Shown in pieces: positions 28,720 through 38,285 of a stretch of DNA of 64,000 bases. A program made the translations under genes and the position numbers. Position 1 is the first letter of the stretch, and the number at the start of each line of letters is the position of its first letter. The DNA is taken from the NCBI GenBank assembly GCA_028821515.1, contig JAPPGA010000068.1, positions 21,790 through 85,789 on the forward strand. The letters are read 5' to 3'. The notes beneath the pieces were generated by a model. It saw only the letters and a list, made by a program, of their open reading frames with translations, ran no database searches and had not been told where the DNA came from. This DNA is from Gammaproteobacteria bacterium (GTDB lineage: Bacteria; Pseudomonadota; Gammaproteobacteria; Pseudomonadales; Azotimanducaceae).

Positions 28720-30600
28720 GTGATGTGCCGCCAGACGCGCACATCACCGGCGCGCCTTGGCCGGTCGTTTGCCGCGGCCGTAGCACTCGGCGCGGCGTTT
28801 GCGGTGGCCGAGCCGACATTCCAGCACGGCGTTTCGTATTTCGGCGAGTTCAAGTATCCGCCCGACTTCGAGCATTTCGACTATGTGAATCCTGACTCGC
28901 CCAAGGGCGGGATGCTGGTGCTCGAAAGCAACAGCAACTGGCGCGCGTTCAATCCTGAGGGTGTCGCCACCCCAGGCGCCGGGATCATCATGGGGTCTGC
29001 GCCGGTCCTCTACGACACGCTCTTCATCCCGGCGGACGACGAACTCGGCACGTTCTACGGCAATCTCGCAGAAGCGGTGATGGTGGCCGACGACTTTACG
29101 TGGGTGCGCATCCGCCTTCGACCCGAGGCCCGCTGGCACGACGGCACTCCTGTAACGGCCCGCGATGTCGTGTTCACATTCGACTATCTTCGCGACAAGC
29201 TCGAAAAGCCGCGCAAGATCCGGGACAACCTGCAGTCGGCCTACTCGGTGATCAGGTCAATGGAGGTGCACGGCGATCACGAACTCACCTTTCACCTGCA
29301 AAAACTAAGCGGAGTAAACGCCGGCGTCGTTATCAGCCTCGGCAAGATTGCCATCCTCCCGGAGCACTACTGGCGCAAGCACGACATCACGGAACCAACG
29401 CTGGCGCCGCCGATCGGCAGCGGCCCCTACCGCATCGCGGACTTCAAGGTATCGGGGTTCCTGCTGTACGAGCGGGTTCCGGACTATTGGGGCCAGCACC
29501 TCGGTGTGCACCGCGGCCGCTACAACTTCGACCGGATCCGCTACGACTACTATCGCGACGGGACGGTGGCGCGGGAAGCGTTCCGCAAGGGCCTGATCGA
29601 CTACCGGCAGGAGACCGACCCGCGTTACTGGCACGAGGGCTACAACATTCCGGCGCGGGACAAGGGCTGGATCGTCATGCGCAGGCACAACTTCGGCACG
29701 TACGTCGGATTGATTCGCGCCTTCGTCCTCAACACCCGGCGGGAGAAGCTGGACGACGTGCGGGTGAGGGAAGCCCTGACCCTCGCTTTCGACTATGACT
29801 GGTACGACCGGGTGATCACCCAGGGCTTCTACATGCGTCCCGAAAGCTACTTCTCGCAGACGAGCTCTTCCGCCGTCGGCTCGCCCGACGCAGCCGAGAT
29901 CGCCCTGCTGGCACCCTTTCGCGATCAGCTACCCCAGCGCCTGTTCACGCAACCGTTCGGGTTCACGCGCTCGGGCGGCGTAGGGCGCAACCGTGGTGTC
30001 CTGCTAAGGGCGCGGGAACTGCTTCGGGAGTCGGGGTGGACAATACGCGAAGGCGTTTTGAGGAACGCTACCGGCGAGCCGTTCGAGCTTTCCTTCGTCA
30101 TCCGGTCCGTCGCCGAGAAACGCCTCGTCACCCCGTACGTCGATCAGCTGCATCGGCTTGGTTTCCGAACGCAAGTGCGCATGCTGGAGCCCGCCCAATA
30201 CATCAATACGATGAGGGAGTTCCATTTCGACATCTCCCTGCACGGTGTAGGGATTGGTCAACCGCCCACGCTCGAGCTGGTTTCCTATTTTCATTCGAGG
30301 AACGCACAGATGCCGCTGGGCTCCAACCACGCGGGGATTCAACACGATGCCGTGGATGCGATGGTGATGCAGGTGCTGAATGCACGTACGAAAGAAGAGT
30401 TGACCGCCGCGCAGAGGGCTCTCGATCGTATCCTGCTATGGAACTTCTACCTGATCCCGCTCATCTCGATCGAGGGGCCGCGCGTGCTCTACTGGGACAA
30501 GTTCGGCCGCCCCCCGTTCGACGCCGAGTTCCGCACCGGCTTTCCGGACACGTGGTGGTACGACGAAGCCAAGGCCGCCCGCATCAAGCTGTCGAACTGA
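28720..30600 (+). CDS. ABC transporter substrate-binding protein, family 5 (peptide type)
   Basis: Signal peptide; FEHFDYVNPDSPKGGMLVLE; RLRPEARWHDGTPVTARDVVFTFDYLRD; no permease/ATPase genes adjacent. Confidence 0.9.
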   Translation: MMCRQTRTSPARLGRSFAAAVALGAAFAVAEPTFQHGVSYFGEFKYPPDFEHFDYVNPDSPKGGMLVLESNSNWRAFNPEGVATPGAGIIMGSAPVLYDTLFIPADDELGTFYGNLAEAVMVADDFTWVRIRLRPEARWHDGTPVTARDVVFTFDYLRDKLEKPRKIRDNLQSAYSVIRSMEVHGDHELTFHLQKLSGVNAGVVISLGKIAILPEHYWRKHDITEPTLAPPIGSGPYRIADFKVSGFLLYERVPDYWGQHLGVHRGRYNFDRIRYDYYRDGTVAREAFRKGLIDYRQETDPRYWHEGYNIPARDKGWIVMRRHNFGTYVGLIRAFVLNTRREKLDDVRVREALTLAFDYDWYDRVITQGFYMRPESYFSQTSSSAVGSPDAAEIALLAPFRDQLPQRLFTQPFGFTRSGGVGRNRGVLLRARELLRESGWTIREGVLRNATGEPFELSFVIRSVAEKRLVTPYVDQLHRLGFRTQVRMLEPAQYINTMREFHFDISLHGVGIGQPPTLELVSYFHSRNAQMPLGSNHAGIQHDAVDAMVMQVLNARTKEELTAAQRALDRILLWNFYLIPLISIEGPRVLYWDKFGRPPFDAEFRTGFPDTWWYDEAKAARIKLSN

Positions 30601-30687
30601 TCAACCCCCGAATGTCCTCCCTGAAGCAAAGGGCCGCCAAAGTGCGCTAAGGTGCATGAGGTTCAGAACGCCAAAAGGGGATCAACA

Positions 30688-31230
30688 ATGTCCAAGTATC
30701 GACGCGTCGTCACGGGGCATGACGACGAGGGCAAGTCCATCATCGCCATGGACGGCGGGCCCGGCATCCGGCGCGGCAACTTGTACGAGATGTGGTGCAC
30801 ACAGAGCATGCCCACCCACAATCGCGAACTGGTGGATGCCGTCGAGACGCGCCCCGGTTTTCTCGAACCCGATCCCGACGGCACGATATTCCGTTTTTTC
30901 GAAGTGCGGCCGGAACGCGAGCATGGGAGCCGCGAGGATCGCGAACGCGAAAACCAGAAACGCCTCGCGGCCATGAGCGAAGAAGAGAGGGCCGCAGCGA
31001 TCGAGCGGAGACCGGACACCTCCCGCCACCCGGGGATGCACAAGACCAAGACGGTGGACTACATCATCCTGCTCAGAGGCGAGGTGACGATGCTGGTCGA
31101 CAAGGGCGAAGTGGACCTGAAGCCGTTCGACGTCGTCATCCAGCGCGGCACCAACCACGCATGGGTGAACAAGGGCGACGAGACGGCAGTCCTGGTAGCG
31201 ATGATGGTGGTGGCCGAACCGCTACCCTGA
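30688..31230 (+). CDS. Cupin-domain protein
   Basis: HKTKTVDYIILLRGEVTMLVDKGEVDLKPFDVVIQRGTNHAWVNKGDETAVLVAMMV. Confidence 0.85.
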   Translation: MSKYRRVVTGHDDEGKSIIAMDGGPGIRRGNLYEMWCTQSMPTHNRELVDAVETRPGFLEPDPDGTIFRFFEVRPEREHGSREDRERENQKRLAAMSEEERAAAIERRPDTSRHPGMHKTKTVDYIILLRGEVTMLVDKGEVDLKPFDVVIQRGTNHAWVNKGDETAVLVAMMVVAEPLP

Positions 31231-31238
31231 GCGGGGTT

Positions 31239-32600
31239 TCACGCAAAAGCGTGCGACGCGATGAACTCCTTGACCGCGTCGACATCCGGCGGCAACACCG
31301 TCTTCCGCTCGGGAAGGTCTGCCAGTCCGTCCAGGACCGGGTGATGCGCGACATCCTCGCCTGCCGAGGCATTGACGGATTCGGGGAACTTCGCGGGATG
31401 CGCGGTTGCGAGGCACACGACCGGCCCCGATGGTTGATGCCGCCGCGCGGCGGCCACGCCGACGGCGGTATGTGGATCCAGCACGTATCCGTGACGCGCG
31501 TATACGTCACCGATCGTGGCCATGGTCTCCTCTTCGCTCACGGCGGCGGGCACGATGCCCTCATCCATCGGCCGGCCGTCTTCGATTCGGGCGGAGCCGT
31601 TTGCCGCGAAATCTGCCATGAACGTCTCAAGCGCTTCGGAACCGCCTAGCCGATAGTAGAGAAAGCGCTCGAAATTGCTCGCGACCTGGATGTCCATGGA
31701 CGGGCTGATGGTGCGATGCACGGGACCCAGCGCATAGACCCCCGTGGCGAAGAACCGGGCGAGGATATCGTTGCTGTTGGTCGCGAGAATGAGCCTGTCT
31801 ATCGGCGCGCCCATCGCACGCGCGAGGTAGCCCGCCAGGATGTCTCCGAAATTCCCGGTGGGGACGCTGAACGTCACCGGCCGATCGAACTTCAGGGCCG
31901 TGTGGAAGTAGTACACGGTCTGCGCCATGAGCCGTGCCCAGTTGACGGAATTGACGGCGCCGAGATCGAATCGTCCCTTGAACGTCAGGTCGCCGAAGAT
32001 CGATTTCACGACCCGCTGGCAGTCATCGAAAGTGCCCTGGATGGCGAGACAATGCACGTTCGGATCCGGCGTCGTGGTCATCTGGCGGGCCTGGAGTTCG
32101 CTTGTCCCCCCGTCCGGATAGAGCACGAAAATGCCGATGTTCGGGCGATTCCGGGCACCGGCGATTGCGGCGCTTCCCGTATCCCCGCTCGTCGCGCAAA
32201 GGATGTTGAGACGCCCGCCCCTCGCGTTAAGGATGTGTTCGAACATCCCGCCCAGCACCTGCATGGCGATGTCCTTGAAGGCGAGCGTCGGGCCGTGGAA
32301 CAGCTCCAGCACCCGCAGGTCGCCAACCTGCTCGAGTGGCGCGACATCAGGGTGCCGAAACGATGCGAAAGCCTTCACGACAATGCGTTCCAGCTCTTCG
32401 CGAGAGAGATCGCCAACGAACAGCTCGAACAACTCTACCGCGAGCTCTGCGAAACCAAGGCCGCGCCAATCGTCCAGCCGGGAGCCGAGATCGGGAATCG
32501 ACTCGGGCAAAAGCAGTCCGCCGTCCGGGGCCAGACCTGTCATGACCGCGTCCTGAAACGGCATGGGCGATGTGCGCCCTCTTGTGCTTACGTACCGCAT
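31239..32600 (-). CDS. thrC: Threonine synthase
   Basis: MRYVSTRGRTSPMPFQDAVMTGLAPDGGLLLPE; FHGPTLAFKDIAMQVLGG; NILCATSGDTGSAAIAG. Confidence 0.95.
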   Translation of the reverse strand: MRYVSTRGRTSPMPFQDAVMTGLAPDGGLLLPESIPDLGSRLDDWRGLGFAELAVELFELFVGDLSREELERIVVKAFASFRHPDVAPLEQVGDLRVLELFHGPTLAFKDIAMQVLGGMFEHILNARGGRLNILCATSGDTGSAAIAGARNRPNIGIFVLYPDGGTSELQARQMTTTPDPNVHCLAIQGTFDDCQRVVKSIFGDLTFKGRFDLGAVNSVNWARLMAQTVYYFHTALKFDRPVTFSVPTGNFGDILAGYLARAMGAPIDRLILATNSNDILARFFATGVYALGPVHRTISPSMDIQVASNFERFLYYRLGGSEALETFMADFAANGSARIEDGRPMDEGIVPAAVSEEETMATIGDVYARHGYVLDPHTAVGVAAARRHQPSGPVVCLATAHPAKFPESVNASAGEDVAHHPVLDGLADLPERKTVLPPDVDAVKEFIASHAFA

Positions 32601-32654
32601 AAGGCGACGCATCTTAGCCGAAACAGGGTCACTGACTCACGCTAGCAGCGATGC

Positions 32655-32682
32655 AAAAGAAAAGGGGCGCGATTCGCGCCCC
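32655..32682 (-). terminator. Rho-independent terminator of amtB
   Basis: Minus strand GGGGCGCGAATCGCGCCCC followed by TTTTCTTTT. Confidence 0.85.
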
Positions 32683-32710
32683 TTCGCAGTTTTGCGAGTG
32701 GAATCGGATG

Positions 32711-33955
32711 TCAGCTCTGGGCGAACTCCGGGTAGGCCTCGATGCCCGTCTCGGAAATGTCCGCACCGACCTCTTCGTCTTCTTCGGCGAGGCGGATGCC
32801 CATCGTGAACTTCAGGATTGCCCACACCGCCAGGCTCGCGAGGAAAACCCAGCCGAAGATGCCGACGATACCGGTCAACTGGCCAGCGATGGTCGCATCG
32901 GGATTGTTGAAGACCACGGCCAGGATGCCCCATATGCCCGCCACGCCATGCACGCTGATGGCGCCCACCGGATCGTCGATCCTGAGTTTGTCGAGGAGGA
33001 CGATGGAGGGGACCACGATCAGGCCCCCGACCGCGCCGATGATCATCGACCAGAACGCCGTTCCGTTCAGCGGGTCCGCGGTGATAGAGACGAGGCCCGC
33101 GAGGGCGCCGTTCAATGCCATTGTGAGGTCGGCCTTGCCGAACCAGATATGGGCCAGGATCAGGGCCGCGACGAGGCCGCCGCAGGCGGCGATATTCGTG
33201 TTCACGAACACCTGTGCGACCGCGTTCGCCTCGTCGATGTTGGAGAGCTTCAGCTCGGAACCACCATTGAAACCAAACCAGCCAAACCACAGTACGAACA
33301 TGCCGAGCGTGGCCAGAGGCATGTTGCAGCCGGGGATCGCGTTGACGCGTCCGCCGGGGCCGTACTTGCCGGCGCGGGGTCCGAGCAGGAGCACGCCGGC
33401 CAGCGCCGCCGCCGCACCGCACATGTGCACGATGCCGGATCCCGCGAAGTCGGAGTAACCCGCTTCCGAGAGCCAACCGCCGCCCCAGGTCCACATCCCC
33501 TGCACGGGATAGATGAGCCCGGTCAGCACGACAGCAAAAATCAGGAACGCCCAGAGCTTCATGCGCTCCGCTACCGCCCCCGACACGATCGACATGGCCG
33601 TCGCGACGAACACAACCTGGAAGAAATAGTCGGACCGCTTCGAGTAGTAGGTGTCCCCGCCGCTCGCGAGCGTGTCCGCAACCGTATTCTCCGCGCCGAT
33701 GAGCGTGCCGAAGCTCGGCAGAATCGCGCCCGCGTCCACGTTCTCGTACATGATGTAGTACCCGAACAGCAGGTACATGATGCACGCGATGGAGTAGAGC
33801 GAGACGTTCTTCGTCAGGATCTCCGCCGTGTTCTTGGCGCGGACCATGCCCGCTTCCAGCATGGAAAAGCCGCACGCCATGAACATGACGAGCACGCCCA
33901 TCACCAGAAAGTAAAAGGTGTCTAGTGCGTAGTTGGTTTGGATCAAGTCTTCCAC
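32711..33955 (-). CDS. amtB: Ammonium transporter
   Basis: MACGFSMLEAGMVRAKN; DFAGSGIVHMCGAAAAL; VHGVAGIWGILAV. Confidence 0.96.
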   Translation of the reverse strand: MEDLIQTNYALDTFYFLVMGVLVMFMACGFSMLEAGMVRAKNTAEILTKNVSLYSIACIMYLLFGYYIMYENVDAGAILPSFGTLIGAENTVADTLASGGDTYYSKRSDYFFQVVFVATAMSIVSGAVAERMKLWAFLIFAVVLTGLIYPVQGMWTWGGGWLSEAGYSDFAGSGIVHMCGAAAALAGVLLLGPRAGKYGPGGRVNAIPGCNMPLATLGMFVLWFGWFGFNGGSELKLSNIDEANAVAQVFVNTNIAACGGLVAALILAHIWFGKADLTMALNGALAGLVSITADPLNGTAFWSMIIGAVGGLIVVPSIVLLDKLRIDDPVGAISVHGVAGIWGILAVVFNNPDATIAGQLTGIVGIFGWVFLASLAVWAILKFTMGIRLAEEDEEVGADISETGIEAYPEFAQS

Positions 33956-33990
33956 GTAAATCTCCCGATATTCACCGGGCGTTTCGGCGC

Positions 33991-34338
<348 letters not shown>

Positions 34339-34352
34339 TCACTCATAGTTGG

Positions 34353-35039
34353 CTACATGCTTTTTGAAATCGAAAAAACCAGGCGGAGCTCGCAATCGGC
34401 ACCGCAGACTTCTTCCTCCAAATTCGTCCCAACGACGGCGAGACCGAGGTCTGCACCTCCGATGGGAATCGTCAGCGTGACACTATAGTCCATGTAGCTG
34501 TCCTCGTCCGGTCCACCAACCTCTTCCGCCATGCTCATCCCAACCTGGAAATCGAGACTCGCGGCATCGGTCGGTGCCCAGCTATAGCCGATGTAGGGGT
34601 ACAGGAACGATGGCCCGCCCGCACCGAGGTATTCAGGGGAATAGTTGACGCCCAGGGTGATGGCGCCGATTCCGATGGAACCAGCGATTTCCATGTAGTC
34701 CAGGCTGTCCCCCTCGCTCGGATACTCGAAGCGAATGACGCTGACATCGAAGGTGGTGCCATTACCGAGTTCACCCCCGTAGCCTGCGTAGAGATCGATC
34801 TCCGTGCTCGCATCGTCACCGTATTTCAGGTTGGACGCCCAGGTGCCGATGTAGAAGCCGGATTCAAACCCGTAGTCGAATCCACCCTGGATCGCCGGGT
34901 CGCGGGTCGTCTGGGACCAACCCCGGAAGGAGTAGTCCGTGGCGACCGTGACGTTGCCTGAGATCTCTCCCGCGGCAGCTCCCGTCCCGGTCCAAATGGT
35001 CATGAACGCTGCTGAGAACGCTATCGCTATCTTTTTCAT
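34353..35039 (-). CDS. TorF-family putative porin
   Basis: GEISGNVTVATDYSFRGWSQTTRDPAIQGGFDYGFESGFYIGTWASNL; upstream of glnK-amtB. Confidence 0.85.
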   Translation of the reverse strand: MKKIAIAFSAAFMTIWTGTGAAAGEISGNVTVATDYSFRGWSQTTRDPAIQGGFDYGFESGFYIGTWASNLKYGDDASTEIDLYAGYGGELGNGTTFDVSVIRFEYPSEGDSLDYMEIAGSIGIGAITLGVNYSPEYLGAGGPSFLYPYIGYSWAPTDAASLDFQVGMSMAEEVGGPDEDSYMDYSVTLTIPIGGADLGLAVVGTNLEEEVCGADCELRLVFSISKSM

Positions 35040-35467
35040 AGGGACAATTACCTCTTTTCCCTTGTTGCCGAAATCGGCCAGCGGGGCCGGTGCCTTTGTT
35101 GTAGTTGTTCACCGACAGCGGTCACGCCCGCAACCCCGCCTGTCTATATCCAAGCACTAATCGTGCCACCTGCGTCGCCAACGGACGAATCCCGGACATT
35201 ATCGTGCCCAGGAGCCTTCAAGCCGGGGAAGACTCCCCGACCGCTGACGCGTAAGGAAGTGCCCGCGTTCCCCCGTCGGAGGAGGCGTACTTCCATGGAG
35301 CCCAATTTTCGGCCTTTCTCGCCCCATATGCACTATCGTTGTGCGGATTTCGCACCACGGAAGTGCGCCTGGATACCCGCGGTAGTACTCAATTCTCCGC
35401 CGATTGCGCAGTTTTCGAACTGCAACCGCAGTAGCATTGGGCCTGTCGGAACCTTCGCGCCGAGACG

Positions 35468-36595
35468 ATGCGTCGAGACGATTTGTCGCTTTTCTGCGAA
35501 ACGATCTCCCAAGGCCTGGGCAAGGTGGCGGCGCGTTTCGTTCGGGACATGGTCAGCGGGATCCATAGCTCGCGCTCCGTGCGATTGATGGATATCGCCC
35601 GGATTCTCGACGAGAACATCCCCCTGCACGCAACCCACAAGCGCCTCAGCCGTAACCTGGCCAACACCGAGACGGGGCGCAGGGTGGCCGAGAACCTGAT
35701 GCAAGTGGCGTGTGCCCGGGTCAACGACAACACGCGATTGCTCCTGCAGTTCTTCGACCTCGAGAAACGCTACGCGGAAAAGATGGAGTTTCTCTCGCCG
35801 CTTGGCGACGACGGCGAGGGGCCACCCAAGCGTGGCTACAGGCTGTGCGAAGTCATCGCCAGTGACGCCGGCAGCACCGCATTCCATCCCATCGCGCTTC
35901 GGCCCTGGTCGGCCCGGGCGCCGAACTCGGGGGCAGGCGAAGTTCCGGCGCTCATTCGAGAAGTGAGGCGCGCAACGGGTGGAAAGGGCCTCATCGTCAA
36001 TCGCTCCCCGGTACCGGACCCGGCGCTTCTGCTGGAACTCGCGCAGGATCCCGACTGCCGGTTCGTGTTGAACCAGCACGACGACGTCGAACTCATCTAC
36101 CGTCGCCACCAGTACACGGGTTCCGAACTGGCCGAGCGGTGTTCCACACCCTACGCCACAACGATGTACAAGCTCTGGGACGACACCGACTACGCGGTGT
36201 TCTGCCACTTCGGATACCTCCCCGTGCGACTGCCCGATTACCCCGACCGGCCATTGTTTCTCGTGGTGGTGCGTTTCGACCTGCAGCACGGCACGTATCA
36301 GACTCCACGCTTTCTGCTGCTGACGTCCGAACCCATGCGCCGCAACCGGCTCGTGCTGTCGCAACTCGTCGAAGCCTTCCTGTCGCTCGAACAGATCGAG
36401 AGGACGAACTCCGCGCTCAAGTCACAGTACCGGCTGTCCACCGTACAGGTGCAAAAATTCGACCGGCTGAAGACCTTGCTCGCGCTGTTCGAGTGCGCGT
36501 GCCACTGGGCCGCACTGGACTCAACCGCGCTGCGGACCGGTCCCGACTTCGCGTTCACGCCACATCCCGACAGGGAACTGCAGCCCTACTTCTAG
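35468..36595 (+). CDS. DDE (IS4-like) transposase-related protein, apparently catalytically degenerate
   Basis: LSRNLANTETGRRVAENLM, YAEKMEFL...GYRLCEVI, RFVLNQHDDVELIYR, LVEAFLSLEQIERTNSALKSQYRLSTVQVQKFDRLKTLLAL follow the order of IS4-like DDE transposases; VNRSP is found where DRGxD is expected. Confidence 0.55.
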   Translation: MRRDDLSLFCETISQGLGKVAARFVRDMVSGIHSSRSVRLMDIARILDENIPLHATHKRLSRNLANTETGRRVAENLMQVACARVNDNTRLLLQFFDLEKRYAEKMEFLSPLGDDGEGPPKRGYRLCEVIASDAGSTAFHPIALRPWSARAPNSGAGEVPALIREVRRATGGKGLIVNRSPVPDPALLLELAQDPDCRFVLNQHDDVELIYRRHQYTGSELAERCSTPYATTMYKLWDDTDYAVFCHFGYLPVRLPDYPDRPLFLVVVRFDLQHGTYQTPRFLLLTSEPMRRNRLVLSQLVEAFLSLEQIERTNSALKSQYRLSTVQVQKFDRLKTLLALFECACHWAALDSTALRTGPDFAFTPHPDRELQPYF

Positions 36596-36718
36596 GGGAA
36601 CCCCGTTCCTTGCAACGTGGCGCCAGCGCGGCCGGCGTCGAGAGTGATTGTCCGGGCCAGGATTGGGCCCTTCAGATGTGGCGAGGTTCCCCGCTCACGA
36701 CCCGTCAGGCGCGTTCCG

Positions 36719-37150
36719 CTATTCGGCGGCGCTCATGTAACGAATGGCGCTGACCATCTCCACATCGGAGCAGTCCATGCACGTTCCCTTGGGGGGCATG
36801 GCGCCCAGCCCGGCGTTGCTGGTGCGCAGAAGCTCGTCCATGCCTTTCTCGAGACGGGGCGCCCATTGTTCGGCATCCTGGAACAGTGGCGCCTGGGCCA
36901 CAGCCGTGGCATGGCAGGCGAAACAGAACCGGTCATAGACATCCTGCCCCGACCTCGGTTCCTGGGACACCGCCGCCTCGACCACGGGACTCGCGGCCGA
37001 AACTGAACCGCACGCCTCGTCTCCTTCAAGACAGGAACTCCCGAACGGCGCAAGACGGTCGCGGATTTCCTCGAGCGTATCTTCCGGGATCGAGCCGGCC
37101 CAAACCGGCACCGCGAGAAGTGTCGCGAGGGCGAGAAGTCGTTTCACCAT
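36719..37150 (-). CDS. Cytochrome c5-like c-type cytochrome
   Basis: Signal peptide; CFACH heme motif; MPPKGTCMDCSDVEMVSAIRYM. Confidence 0.9.
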   Translation of the reverse strand: MVKRLLALATLLAVPVWAGSIPEDTLEEIRDRLAPFGSSCLEGDEACGSVSAASPVVEAAVSQEPRSGQDVYDRFCFACHATAVAQAPLFQDAEQWAPRLEKGMDELLRTSNAGLGAMPPKGTCMDCSDVEMVSAIRYMSAAE

Positions 37151-37252
37151 GTTCCTCCAGTTTCGCGGCGGCGATTGTACTCGATCCGAACCGCAGCAAT
37201 CGAACGCCGGAGGTTATTCTTGGCCCCGATCGTTCGAATCGAAGGTTTCCCC

Positions 37253-38278
37253 ATGCCGTATCCCGAAAACGCACCCCTTGAGCAGTGGCTGGCGCAGGCG
37301 CCGCCGGAAGACGTGCTCGAGCCGGAACTACCCATCATCGACCCCCATCACCACCTGTGGGATTGCCGGAACGCCGATCGGGACCCGCATGTCCGCTGGG
37401 AACAGAAGGTATATCTCTGCGAGGAGATATCCCGGGACATCCGGGACTCCGGCCACAACGTGGTGCAGACGGTCTTTGCCCAATGCGGCGCCTTCTACCG
37501 TGCCGACGGGCCGGAGGAGATGCGGTGCGTCGGCGAGACGGAGTTCGTTCACGGCATGGCTGCGATGAGTCGGTCCGGCAAGTACGGCGACATGCGCCTG
37601 TGCACGGGAATCTTCACCAGCGCAGACCTCCAGCTCGGCCAGGCGGTAGAGCGGGTGCTCAAGGCGCACATCGCCGCCTCGCCCAACTTTCGCGGGATAC
37701 GCTACCCGTTGCCGGCCGAAATCGACGCCCGGTTCGAGGAAGGCTACGCGATACTGGGGAAACTCGGTCTCAGCTACGACAACTACTCGCCGGACTACGA
37801 GCGTCTGCCCCGACTTGCCACGCTGGCGAAGGCGCACCCCGACGTCACCATCATCGTCAACCATCTCGGCGGGAAGATTGATCCCGATGCCGGCCCGGCC
37901 GCGATCGCGCGGTGGAAGGAGTGCATCGACGCGATCGCGGGCTGTCCCAACGCCGTCATGAAGTGTGGCGGCGCGCAGCAGCGGGTCGGGCCGTGGGAGC
38001 CGCCGTTTCACATGCATCAGCGACCGCAGGGACCGCTCGGCTCCGAGGAACTGTGCGAACTGCTGTTTCCGTATTACCAGTACGTCATCGAGGCGTTCGG
38101 CGTGGAGCGCTGCATGTTCGAGAGCAACTTCCCCGTCGACAAGGAGTCCATCTCGTACCGCACGCTATGGAACCTGCTCAAGCGCATCGCCGCGCGGCTG
38201 GGACTGAGCGATTCGGAGAAGGCGACGATGTTCAGTGGAACAGCGGCTCGCGTGTATCGGCTCCCGCCAGTGGCCTAG
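37253..38278 (+). CDS. Amidohydrolase-2 family protein
   Basis: PIIDPHHHLWDCRNADRDPHVRW; TIIVNHLGGKIDPD; CMFESNFPVDKESISYRTLWN. Confidence 0.9.
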   Translation: MPYPENAPLEQWLAQAPPEDVLEPELPIIDPHHHLWDCRNADRDPHVRWEQKVYLCEEISRDIRDSGHNVVQTVFAQCGAFYRADGPEEMRCVGETEFVHGMAAMSRSGKYGDMRLCTGIFTSADLQLGQAVERVLKAHIAASPNFRGIRYPLPAEIDARFEEGYAILGKLGLSYDNYSPDYERLPRLATLAKAHPDVTIIVNHLGGKIDPDAGPAAIARWKECIDAIAGCPNAVMKCGGAQQRVGPWEPPFHMHQRPQGPLGSEELCELLFPYYQYVIEAFGVERCMFESNFPVDKESISYRTLWNLLKRIAARLGLSDSEKATMFSGTAARVYRLPPVA

Positions 38279-38285
38279 GGTCTAC

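Noticed and set aside
32651-33925. 424-aa plus-strand ORF opposite amtB
   Set aside because: His/Asp/Arg-rich shadow ORF; amtB on the minus strand is unmistakable and has a terminator.
35161-36718. Complete insertion sequence around the transposase-like ORF
   Set aside because: No convincing terminal inverted repeats or target duplication seen on either side.
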